From contig OY744461.1 of NCBI GenBank assembly GCA_963556145.1, positions 930,001-994,000 of the forward strand: a stretch of DNA of 64,000 nucleotides, in the 5' to 3' direction. The notes under the pieces are model-generated. The model was not told where the DNA came from. It saw nothing but the letters and a program-made list of their open reading frames with translations, and did not search any database. Numbering within the stretch: the stretch's first letter is position 1; every line of letters starts with the position of its first letter. This DNA is from Hygrocybe punicea (Eukaryota > Basidiomycota > Agaricomycetes > Agaricales > Hygrophoraceae). This document shows positions 33,879-44,002 of the stretch, piece after piece. Made by a program: the position numbers and the translations under genes.

Positions 33879-33930
33879 CTCTGTAGAAGAACTAGGTTTT
33901 GATGATGTATGAAAAGTGGCAAATTTGATG

Positions 33931-34130
33931 AAGTGATAAAAGTGATAAAATGGTTCCAAAGTTGGTGAAGTGATAAAAGTGCCAAAAATTACCAAGTTGG
34001 TCAAGTGATAAAAGTGATAAAATGGTTCCAAAGTTGGTAAAGTGATAAAACTGCCAAAAATTACCAAGTTGGTCAAGTGGCTCAAGGTGGTCAAGTGACT
34101 CAAGGTGGTCAAGTGACCAAATGGTGATAA
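33931..34130. repeat. 72-base tandem repeat
   Basis: AAGTGATAAAAGTGATAAAA starts at 33931 and again at 34003. A third part decays into GGTCAAGTGGCTCAAGGT units. Confidence 0.75.
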
Positions 34131-34716
34131 AAGTAATAAAAAGTATTCTTAGAAATCTAGAGAAAAGACTCACAAGGTTGAAAAGGGGTACAAGAGCTTC
34201 CAAGGATATGAAAAGATGGTCAATTTATACCAGTCATTAAAAACCATTCTATCCAGTCTTCTAAGTCTCTCTACATCAAATATAGAACTGAAAAGTAAAG
34301 AAGGAAAGAAAAAAAAAAAAAAAAAAACCCTGGCCAATAAATTTTCTCAACCAGTCCAAATAGCTAAAGGTGAAAAAGTTATGAAAAAAGGTGTCAAAAA
34401 ACCTGTGGAAAAAGTTCAAGGTGTCTGAAAAAAGTGCAAGGTCACCAAGGGCCTCAAAAAGGACCCATGAATTTGCTGATGTGGAACGTGGACTGTCAGA
34501 CGAGCGATTATTGGAACAGAAATGCAAGGCGGCTCTGCGGGCTCGGGGCTATTGGCGGTGGAGTAGTAGCGAGTGCCTAGTCACGTGACGAGGCTCCCAC
34601 GGTTCGTTGTAGATAGATCCCTGTCAGTAGTCAGTCCGAATCCATCCTTCCTCGCCAGCTCTTCTGCGAGATTCTCCAGCTAGCCCTCGGAGTGGTATCT
34701 CCGTACCACTCCAACG

Positions 34717-34741
34717 TGGTGATGAGAGCGGATTCGAACCC
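34717..34741 (+). other. primer-binding site of LTR-2
   Basis: TGGTGATGAGAGCGGATTCG starts 3 bases after the left LTR and is complementary to the 3' end of a tRNA (CCA, acceptor stem, TTCGAATCC T-loop). Confidence 0.7.
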
Positions 34742-34935
34742 AGCTTCTGTCTTGAGCGACTTTCAGCGACTTCCAGCGATTTCCAGTCATTTTTCAGCAC
34801 CCCAGCGATTTTCCGAGTACAGAGCACAGAGCACAGAGCACCGCGCACCGAGCAGTTCCCCGAGCACCAAGTGATTTTCCAAGCACCAAACGATTTTCCG
34901 AGCATCAAACATTCTCATTTTCTCGACCTACACAA

Positions 34936-37026
34936 ATGACTACGAAAAAGAAGCAAAAAGAACGAGCGAAGAAGGAAAAAACGCGGCGGAAAACCAACAC
35001 AAAAAGAGAACCAACAATCTCGCCACCAACGGCCCAGCCCACAGCGACGTGGACCCAAATGAACACAACGACGACGCTCACTGCCCCGGTGCCCGCCAAC
35101 GCCATCCCAACACCACCCAGTGCCTCCGACCGTGAACATTCAACAGCCTCGTCGACCCACCTTACCGCCAACTGTGGCCAGCCAAAAACGAGGCACGGAC
35201 CCCAAGATTCAACCCTGCACACCACAGCACGCCCACCTCCACCAAAAGCGTCGACGTTCGCGCCCGAGCACGCCACGTCGTTATTGCCCACCCAAATGGC
35301 CCCACCCTCGCTGCAAAACGCGTCAGAACGCGCCCCAAACCCAACCGCCACGTTCGCGTCCCCCACCCTCGCAACCACGCCCCAAGTCCCCACAACGTCA
35401 ACGGCAACCCCGTCTACCGTCTCGCAGGCCCCAACGCCGTCCGCTCGCGTGCCCATCACGCCCAACACGACTGCCATGTTACGGCTGCACCCAACGCTGC
35501 AGCCTTCGCCTTCAATACTCGGACCATGGCCCCAGCGTCCAACCACACCCACGTCGACCCAGGAACGGCCAACGCGAGCACCCGTGTGCCCAAACGAACC
35601 CCAGTCCAGCCCAGCTGCTGCCGCCACGTCACCAACGAACGTGAAGCACCGCGAAGCACCACCAGCACCTCAGCCGCAACCCCAACGTACGGCCCCGCCC
35701 CCGTTGACCCGGAAACCACAGACGCCAATGCCGGTGCACCAAGACGAGCCCCAGCCCACGTCAAACGCGTCCACCACACCGTCCCACAATGCCAACCACC
35801 TCCAAACCGAACACGGACGCGAATACCCAGCGCCCATGGCTCTCGCCACCCCCAACCCCAAGCACCCCCGAGCAGAGCGCAGCCGTGAGCTGCCTTCGAA
35901 ATACCCCAACCCCAGCGCCAAAAGCGGCCGTGAGCGCGAACGCCCGGCGTGTAGACCCAACCCCAATGCAAGGCCAACCCCAGAGCCCTGTCCCGCGCCC
36001 GTTCCATCCCAGCCTGCAACCATATCCCACCCCAACCCAAAAAGCTCGCATGAGCGTGAGTGTTCAACGCCCACCGGCATGCCCACTCCCAGCACCGCGA
36101 AACCGGCCTCGAAACCCCTCCGACACGAACGTCTCGCGCCTACACCGTCTCGCGCCACCATCCCCGTCTACCCTGACCCAAAACCGAACCCTCAACACGA
36201 CCATCTCGTCCCCACACCGTACCGCGCTTCCACCATCCACCAAACGCGTCATGGAGACCCGCACGGCCAGTCGTGGCCTCTGGCATCCGAGATCGCGGAG
36301 TTCCTTGCAGGAGAGAGCCGAGACAAAGCAAATGGCGCTGCGAGGCAAAACAACAAAGAGCAGGGTGAGAAAACGCGACAACACGCGAGCACGAAGGAGG
36401 AAACGCGCACCGGGGACAAACCCCACCGAAAGGGAATAAAACAGCACGACGAAACGTTCCAACACACGACCGCATGTGAAGGAGACCCACCTAGCCCCAC
36501 AAAACGATATGCCAACGTGTCTACACAAACGGAGCCCATGGAGACACCGCCGTCAGCGTGCCGCACCAATATCCCTACCCCAAAAACTCAAGCTGTCCCC
36601 ACATTCAACACCCCCTGCCAAAATCATACTTGGCGCAACACCTATCATACCCACGTCCCCATCTGGCGACCCAAGAATGTCCCCACCCTTACCTACCCCC
36701 GAGTGCAAAATCCATGGTCCACGCTTCGCTACCGTCACCGCCGCGTCCACCCTCAAAACCTTCCCCCGAGATACCCTGTAAATAGACTCCCACCTCGTTA
36801 TCAACGATACCCAATACATTTCGACGACTCCCCGTATCGAGTACAACCCCACCACCTTCCCACTATCTCTATGCGAAACTCATCAAAACTTCTGGCTCGT
36901 GTCCACCACGTTTCTCATAACCTTTCCCATCCCTCTGTTTCTCTCCCATCTTTTTTCAGACAGATTCCTGTTTCCTTTGATCCCAGTCTTGGACCTCCTT
37001 TACTAGACCCTAGTGGAGTAGACTAG
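34936..37026 (+). CDS. proline/threonine-rich ORF of LTR-2, 696 aa
   Basis: The ATG at 34936 opens a frame without interruption to 37026. It starts with a lysine/arginine-rich stretch (MTTKKKQKERAKKEKTRRK), continues with several hundred residues of Pro, Thr, Ala, Ser and Asn without recognisable domain, and ends with an arginine/proline/tyrosine-rich part. There is no zinc knuckle and no protease motif. The overall plan (basic start, disordered Pro/Thr body) matches the LTR-1 ORF although the sequences differ greatly. A nucleic-acid-packaging Gag-like role is inferred only. The intact frame agrees with the near-identical LTRs. Confidence 0.6.
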   Translation: MTTKKKQKERAKKEKTRRKTNTKREPTISPPTAQPTATWTQMNTTTTLTAPVPANAIPTPPSASDREHSTASSTHLTANCGQPKTRHGPQDSTLHTTARPPPPKASTFAPEHATSLLPTQMAPPSLQNASERAPNPTATFASPTLATTPQVPTTSTATPSTVSQAPTPSARVPITPNTTAMLRLHPTLQPSPSILGPWPQRPTTPTSTQERPTRAPVCPNEPQSSPAAAATSPTNVKHREAPPAPQPQPQRTAPPPLTRKPQTPMPVHQDEPQPTSNASTTPSHNANHLQTEHGREYPAPMALATPNPKHPRAERSRELPSKYPNPSAKSGRERERPACRPNPNARPTPEPCPAPVPSQPATISHPNPKSSHERECSTPTGMPTPSTAKPASKPLRHERLAPTPSRATIPVYPDPKPNPQHDHLVPTPYRASTIHQTRHGDPHGQSWPLASEIAEFLAGESRDKANGAARQNNKEQGEKTRQHASTKEETRTGDKPHRKGIKQHDETFQHTTACEGDPPSPTKRYANVSTQTEPMETPPSACRTNIPTPKTQAVPTFNTPCQNHTWRNTYHTHVPIWRPKNVPTLTYPRVQNPWSTLRYRHRRVHPQNLPPRYPVNRLPPRYQRYPIHFDDSPYRVQPHHLPTISMRNSSKLLARVHHVSHNLSHPSVSLPSFFRQIPVSFDPSLGPPLLDPSGVD

Positions 37027-37103
37027 CTTGGTTGTTTTTGGTCTGTCTTTCAGTCTGTTTTCCCCCTTTTCTTTTCCTCTTTCCCCCCTGTTTCGAGTCT
37101 TTG

Positions 37104-37137
37104 ATAGCGACGAGGACGTCGCTATGAGGAAGGGGGG
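37104..37137 (+). other. hairpin and polypurine tract of LTR-2
   Basis: ATAGCGACG (37104-37112), loop AGGA, CGTCGCTAT (37117-37125) form a 9-bp perfect stem. GAGGAAGGGGGG (37126-37137) follows directly, then the right LTR. Compare 28341-28374. Confidence 0.7.
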
Positions 37138-37356
37138 CACTTGGAGTAGTAGCGAGTGCCTAGTCACGTGACGAGGCTCCCACGGTTCGTTGTAGATAGA
37201 TCCCTGTCAGTAGTCAGTCCGAATCCATCCTTCCTCGCCAGCTCTTCTGCGAGATTCTCCAGCTAGCCCTTGGAGTGGTATCTCCGTACCACTCCAGCGG
37301 TCGACATGGTCTAAGAGAGAGCCGCCGGGGTCCTGGCACAAACAAGAACAAAGATA

Positions 37357-37982
37357 CAGTCTTCAATGGGTCATTGATACACCCAAATGTAAACTCAAAA
37401 TAACTTTTTTGTGACTCAAAATCCAGAAATTCCAAACCGACAGAAAGATGTATATACACCTAAAGAGTGTCACTGGAACCTCAGTTGGGGAACAAAGTGT
37501 GAGATCTCGTCAATGTGGAGGATATACAACCTGTGTGCTGAATTTGTATGTGCGTGTCAATGATACACTTCCAAATATGGAAGTTGTGCAACTTTTCCGT
37601 AGTTTCCCCAGTCCCTGCGGTAGGCTGCAAAAATGGAGGCCATCATTCTATTGCTATTTCCTCTATTGTTTTTTAGTGTGAACTACTTAGTCTGCTGTTA
37701 TTGTTGAAATATTAGAGGATTGGTTGATGTGCTCAAGTAGACTTGAACAAATACACCAACAATGTTTGTCAGCATTTCGCCACATAGAATGACAATTTCT
37801 CTCATTGTTTGACCTTGAGCACGAGAATTGGATGTCCAATGATGGTTGTTAGATAGCCAGAAGGTGGGGTTGACGTGACTAAAGAGAAGTACCAACAATT
37901 TGAGCCCAAAAACAATATATTGCGACAATTTTAGACTAGGTGTATCATTGACACGTCTGTATCAATGACCCATTGAAGACTG
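37357..37982. mobile_element. TA-flanked MITE (Tc1/mariner type), 626 bases
   Basis: Perfect terminal inverted repeats of about 25 bases begin CAGTCTTCAATGGGTCATTG. TA precedes (37355-37356) and follows (37983-37984). Inner copies of GTCAATGATACAC lie near both ends. The sequence at 14312-14376 is a related locus without the element and has a single TA at the junction, which proves the insertion site. No transposase is inside. Confidence 0.9.
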
Positions 37983-38103
37983 TATTTTATTTTTTTGCGA
38001 TTCCGTACAGAAGTGAAAAGCGCTGTAACAAGCTACCAAAGAACTTGCAATCATTTTGCATCACACAAAATAGTGCGGTGTCAGCAGTGTGCCAAGCAAG
38101 GTA

Positions 38104-40456
38104 ATGGACTCCACCACCGATGTTATGTGGACTGTGCTGGCGATAGCTCTGGCTAGCGCTGCGATGCTCGCTGTAACGAATCGACAAAGGAGTAGATTTA
38201 CCAGTGTCGACAACAGGAGGGGTACCTTATCAGCCTTGCGCGGCCCCGCTTTTCCTGGGTTGCGCATGTCGCTTGGCCCTTATCTTGTTGACAAGACAGC
38301 GGTTATCGAAAAGATTGTGGAAACCGGCTATCATCAGCGTGTGGACCTTGTACTCAGGCCTAGACGTTGCGGGAAAAGCTGCATGTTGCATATGCTCAGG
38401 TAATGGCTTTGTGTCCAGGCCTGTTAGTCGAACATGCATGACTTATTGTCTACAGATCCTTTTTCTCTCTCCGGGAATCCAACCATCGGGATCTCTTTAA
38501 GGGACTATATATCGCCTCCCAGCCAGACATCTGTGAAGCACACATGGGCAAATATGCGGTAATATTCCTGGACTTTATGGTTCGTTTCCCCACATTGTCA
38601 AGTCACGCAGCCTGCTCACTCAACAACAGAGTCTTCGGGTGGGAACTTGGGACGCGATACTTTTGCTCTTTCGAGCCCAGCTTTCACGTTTATACGCAGA
38701 CTGGGAAGGATACCTCAGAGGGAGCCTTTCTCCAAAGGAAATGGATGATTTCCAATCCATCGTTCTCGAGAAAGCCTCGTTCGACCATTGTAAACTGGCT
38801 CTCAAACAACTTTCATTCCTGCTGGCCCGAAAATCACGGCGAGGAGTGGTTGTGCTCATAGATGAGTACGAAGGGCCAGTGAGCTGCGCCTCAGAGCATG
38901 GGTATTTTCCTCAAGTACGTCCGTGTTATCCATACTGCAGTCTGAGTATAACTATGTAGGCCAACGAGTACTTTGGGCGTGGGGTCCTTTCTAGTCTTTT
39001 AAAGGTGAATCATCTGATGATTATCTTTCACTGCTCTTCCCCCATATATTTCCAGGGAAATGACAGCTTGTCAATTGGGATTCTTGTCGGAGTAACTCCG
39101 TCTGCGAAATCTGGATGGTATTATGGCCTGAATAACGTAGCAGTATGTATATCGGCCGTGGCACTACCTCACGCGACCTGACAGCTGCTTAGATGCATCC
39201 CTTACATCGCTTTAACTCTATCTACGCGGGAATGTTGATGTTCACGGAAGGAGAAATTCAGCATCTGCTGGAGTTGTCACGGGTGGGTTTGAATCGTGTT
39301 TAGAAGTTCCCCGACAGCTTAATCGATAGCGGCACAGTCTCGACTAGAACTCAGCGATCTCAGAGCCCATTACAACTCTTACTTCGCTGCGAATCGAGTT
39401 GGCGTTTATAATCCCGTGTCGGTCATGTCTGCTTTGGAAGAAGGTGTCATACGCAATTACTGGATAGCGACAGGTTGATATTCGGAAAACATCGTCTTCA
39501 ATGATTAATCTATTCTCTAGGCGAACATCCCCTTATCCGAAGAAATGTGGAGCATCTAGATGCCGAAACACTCGAGATTTTCGCTAAGCTTCTTTCGCAG
39601 TCAGAAATCGAGATGGATCTTGCGGAGGACATATATTTCAACGTGTGCGTTCGACCTCTCTTCCTGTCTTATAAATCGTCTAATCAACTTTTATTCGTCG
39701 ATTCAGACCAGACTTGAAGGGACGTGGAATCGTGACGCTATTGTATTACGCTGGGTATTTGACCATGACGGTACGTTGTCGTTCGATATCGAATCACTTC
39801 CCGTTTTAATTCAGGTCAAGCCCTCGGGCACAATCAAGATACCCAATGCAGAAGTTCTGTGCGACTGGTCGGCATGGATCACAGGCGGTAATTCGACTTC
39901 AGAACCAGAAAACATCTTCATGACCTGCGCCAATGGCCCCGTGAGCGACTTCGTGACGCTATGGCCTACCTTTATGCAGGCTACTCTTGATCCCAGATTA
40001 GTTGCCAAGGAACCTCGTGTCAAAAGTAAAAAGACTCCGGAAAGGCTTTATCAGGTCTACGTTCTTGGCGTCCTCCATGGTCTGCGGTCTCATGGCTGGG
40101 AGGTTCATGTGGAGTTGCATGCTGGTTCTGGCTACACCGATATTTGTCTCATTTCAAGAAAACGGCGTGCTGCAGCGTTGATCGAGCTGAAGTCGAGCGA
40201 AAGCGGCCAACAGTTGGAAAGGGATGCTGATCGTGCACTGGAACAGATTGTGACCAAAAACTATCGGAACCGGGACAGTCTTTCGGGTGTTGACTGTATT
40301 CGAGAATATGGTATGGCCAACTTCCATCTGGAATCAATTGTCAAGGGTCGGTATTTGGCCTGGTTGGGGAACAGCTGGCAGGAGATGGATGACCCAGCTC
40401 AAACCGCTTCAATAAAGAAAGTGTTCACTCTTAATTGTCACTGTAATTCTAGTTGA
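38104..40456 (+). CDS. membrane-anchored AAA-ATPase-like / PD-(D/E)XK nuclease protein, intact
   Basis: Ten exons (38104-38399, 38456-38579, 38630-38914, 38960-39004, 39056-39142, 39193-39282, 39338-39473, 39521-39644, 39707-39770, 39815-40456) join in frame to 630 residues with no stop. Residues 8-24 (MWTVLAIALASAAMLAV) form one transmembrane segment. PYLVDKTAVIEKIV leads into the P-loop RPRRCGKS (residues 85-92), and VVVLIDEYE (213-221) is Walker B; this is the AAA-ATPase_like fold (Pfam PF09820). GRGIVTLLYYAGYLTM and IPNAEV are typical of the linker. The C-terminus is a PDDEXK_9-type nuclease domain: D526, then IELKSS with E541 and K543. The family also occurs in bacteria; its cellular role is unknown. 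It lies between mobile elements but is itself unbroken. Confidence 0.88.
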
Positions 40457-41167
40457 GTGGATGTCCACATGCCGTAAGATATCACACAGACCGCTTTGAA
40501 TGACAGCGGCACGGCCCGGACAATAAGGATTTTGGTAGTTTTACAGTAAGAGATGTGTACAAGAAAAAAAAGGGAGGTGAAGAGGTGAGTCACGAAAAGA
40601 CTAAGGTAACACAAGGCTTGGGACCAAGTAAATGTGAGTGAAAAGAGAAGAGACATACCTTGGAGATAAGAACAAGGGGCTTTGAATGCCCTTGGCACAT
40701 TTCTGAGGTTATAAGAGAGGTGAGGCTAATGAGCCACATGCCATGATGAAATTGATGTCAGCTGGTGACGACAGAGGTGTGTCAGTGAGATGGTGGCCCA
40801 AAGAACATGCTGGATGTTGAAATGACAAAAGAAGTCATGTCCTTTTTTTTGGGGGCCTACGGCTGGACTAACTAACCAGGTACTGGTCCAGAATTTCGAT
40901 CCTGGTGCCCCCTTGCAAACGGCTGTAAGAAAACAGCTGTTAGTCTCGTCCCCAGCCATTCTAGGGAATGCGCAAAATTCCAGTCAGAGTGTCAAAAAGA
41001 CATGACTCGACGCTAGCTAGAGTCTGGTGAGATTAGATAGAGTGGGTGTAGATGAGTGAATACATAATGAGATAACCTACGATCGACCACCTATCCTGCC
41101 CCCTCATTGCCCGCTCCTCTGGGTGTCCGATCATCCTGTGAGACACTTGAAAGCCTCTGGCAGTCCC
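40457..41167. other. no gene recognised
   Basis: Region downstream of the nuclease gene. It contains a tRNA-like but imperfect fold near 40849-40910, which I do not accept as a tRNA gene, and otherwise no coding signal. Confidence 0.4.
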
Positions 41168-42227
41168 CTCACTACATCATGTTCAAATATGGAAAGATCT
41201 GGTCACTCAGAAGTGCATCCCTGATGGGATTCTGTCTCTGATCCATGACAGCACCAGACAAAATCCCATCAAAATTTCCTGGATGAAGCTGGCGACATTT
41301 CCCAAAGAGTACTTGCCATACTGGACTTTATGGACACTCTGCACCTCAATCTGCCACTATTTCTTTGGGCTCTCAGCTGGACTGATGAGGATCCGATCAA
41401 GAACAGCAAAGCTCACTTTGCTTGGACTGCTCTCATGATCAGCAATGAACTACTGGTCATTTTGAAGAACTGGCACAGGCCTCCCCATGCTCATGGTCAA
41501 GGCATTAGAACTAAGGCAGCTCACAAGGCTATGACTGATCGGGCTCTCGACATAATATGTGACACAATCGATGAAGAAATACAAATGCTCGAGGATATGA
41601 TGTCTCTGCCACAAGATGAACTATCTGAACAGGCTCTGCTGTCTATTCACTGGAATGAACTCATATCAGATGTCCAAGAAATGGCTCCAACCACTTGGAA
41701 ACTCTTCTGTCATGCTGCCTACACACCAAAGCAAGATATCTGCAATACAACAAAAATTCCAGATGCCGTATGCCTTCAAATCAATTTTTCTATTGCTGAA
41801 TGTATGGATGATACTAGGTCATCCTCACTATGGTCTGTATGAGCTCCTTTTCTCGGTCCCATCATCACAACAAGGTTGAGAAGCTACTCACTATCTACTT
41901 CAAGAGCTGTTGCCTCGCAACCAAGGCTTTCAACACCCTCCATGCTCTGGGCCTCACCATGAGCCAGAAGTGGGCCTATGACACCATTGACCAGTTGTCT
42001 GAGAATGTCCGGAACAATCTGCTGGCTGATGTTGACAAGTACAGCTGGTTTGGGACTCACAACAACATAAACTTGCTGTTCAGAGTCTACAAGCAAAGGT
42101 TGGACAATCAAAGTCACTTTGATAGTGGAACGGCTCCCACGATCATCGTCATCAAAGATCCAGTGGCAGCTGGTATATGACCTGACTACTGGGTGTTTCA
42201 ATGTCAATGAGCACTTGGCGCCAAGAC

Positions 42228-44002
42228 TAAGGTTGACCACAGGTACGGGTCAAACTGCGGTATTTCCGAAACGGGTTGCGCGGGTATGGGTACGGTTGCC
42301 AAATCTGGCACCCGCGACCACACCATACCCGTACCCGCGGTTTCACGGTTTTCGACGGGTTAGCAACAATGATCGGGCCATACGCCCTCAGGTATATTTT
42401 CATCATTATTTAACACTATTCTAATCCCTTTTTTTCAGATAACAACAACATTGCGAGCACGACACGTCACTGCGTCACGAGAGGCCATCTGGGCCTCATT
42501 GACATCCCAGCCCTCTCGTTAACGTCTCGACGACAACAATAACCACAACACAATGAGAAAGCAGGACATAAACCAGCCAGAGAGGTGGTGCACCCACTCT
42601 CTGGCTGTCAGGTACGTCAATCTTCATCATCTCATTATAATTATTTGCTACTTTATTATTTTAGTTTCATTGGTAGTCTTTGCCAAACGACGACAACGAC
42701 AAGGATGCCTTAGCACCCTCCTCGCGTCTCGGCACCCCCTCGCAACGTCTCCCACCCTCGCGTCAACCTCTCGCATCTCCCACCCCAGCTAACGACGTGA
42801 TGACGACGACGAGGACACACAGCGACGACATGACGACGACGCGATGGCACATACAACACAACGGGGCATTAACGAGTCATTAACGCCCTACACTACTATC
42901 CCACCCCACGACAATGTCAAAACGGCAATACGACGGCAACATCGTCGAGATCGGCTCTGGCCTAATGGCCAGACCATTCTGTCGACGACATTGAGGTCTT
43001 CAAGGGGCTGCCAAGCCGTCACACTACACCCAGCCATGTCAATTGACATGTGCCGGGTGTCTGTGACGACTCACAGTCTCAGGAAACCGACGGGTCCAAG
43101 GACGCCGACGGGTTTTGCCACAACCCGTAGCAAACGGGTGCGGGTGCGGGTTTTACCCGCCTCGGGTACGGGTTTGGCGGGTACGGGTACGGTGTTAGCC
43201 GAGCCAACCCGTCCCATACCCGTTGTAAAGGCGAGGTCGGGGTGGCTGCGGAATAATAATCCTAAGCCGGTGGGGTCAGCGTAGAAGTGACTAGGAATAG
43301 TCTAACAAGCTTCAGTAAGATAGTAAGATATAAAAGGTAAGAAGCCGCCGAGTAAACTACTGAAATCTATCGAGACCGGTCAAAGCCGACGAAGCCGACG
43401 ATGTCGGGTACGGCGGGTCGGGTGTCGGGTGACGATGGACGTAGAGATAAAGGCGGTAGAACGACGGGGAGAGCGTCGAGGAATCTGACGAGTAATGTGT
43501 GCGATGGATTTTACTGAGAGACTAATTCTCAGAGAGAGGAAATGGGGGAACTGGTTTCTTATTTTGAGACGGCGCTTGGGCACCGTTTTTATACTACAAA
43601 TTTCTGTACCTAGATTCGGACGAGAGTCCTCGGCCGATGAGAGGAAACAAAGGAGAATAAAAATGGGGAAGTAGGAAGAGCGTTGCGAGGCGACGATGAC
43701 AGGGAAAATGGGTGGAAGATATAAAAACCGTAAAAGATGCAATATACTTTACTATATCCCCATAAGGGAGACGCTAGGCGTGAATAAGGCAAGTCCAATG
43801 TCGGGATCCCAGTCCGATGAGATCTATCTTTGATATTTGAAGTTCCGTGAGTTTAGGAGATAGACCGACCAGGTACGTGAGCGGCCGTGCTAGTCGGTAT
43901 GCATCAGGTTGCGTCGGGTTACGTCGGGTTCGAGCGGATTCGCTAGATATCGATGTTACGGCCTCAGAGGGTCGAGGACCCTCTACACCGTGGTCAACCC
44001 TA
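42228..44002. mobile_element. non-autonomous hAT element, split by a solo LTR
   Basis: The ends are TAAGGTTGACCACAGGTACG and the complement TAGGGTTGACCACGGGTATG. GCCAAGAC lies directly before (42220-42227) and after (44003-44010): an 8-base target duplication as expected for hAT. Subterminal parts consist of CGGGTACGGGT-type repeats. About 1007 bases long without the LTR. There is no transposase. It is inserted in the reading frame of the DUF6589 pseudogene. Confidence 0.9.
43224..43987. mobile_element. solo LTR, 764 bases, inside the hAT element
   Basis: It begins TGTAAAGGCG and ends CCCTCTACA. CCGT precedes (43220-43223) and follows (43988-43991). It interrupts the right terminal repeat region of the hAT element 15 bases from its end, so it is younger than that insertion. 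Confidence 0.85.

Larger units (their letters stand above)
34559..37296 (+). mobile_element. non-autonomous LTR retrotransposon LTR-2 (young)
   Basis: The 155-base LTRs (34559-34713 and 37142-37296) start TGGAGTAG and end CCACTCCA and differ at one base (a CG to TG change). GCGG flanks both sides (34555-34558; 37297-37300). The primer-binding site core is identical to LTR-1. The interior holds one 696-codon ORF and no polymerase genes. LTR-1 and LTR-2 share LTR motifs (CACGTGAC, TCCCACGGTTC, AGTAGTCAGT), so they belong to one superfamily of parasitic elements. Confidence 0.9.

Noticed and set aside
35456..36067. Reverse-strand ORF of about 200 codons (Trp/Gly/Val-rich) in LTR-2
   Set aside because: Complement of the proline/threonine-rich ORF; the amino-acid content is simply its antisense.
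40849..40910. tRNA-like sequence with GGGGGC...GCCCCC ends and TTTCGATCC
   Set aside because: Only about 62 bases long, with a mismatched T-stem and no acceptable anticodon arm, so not a tRNA gene. It might be a tRNA-derived SINE head, but no further evidence was found.
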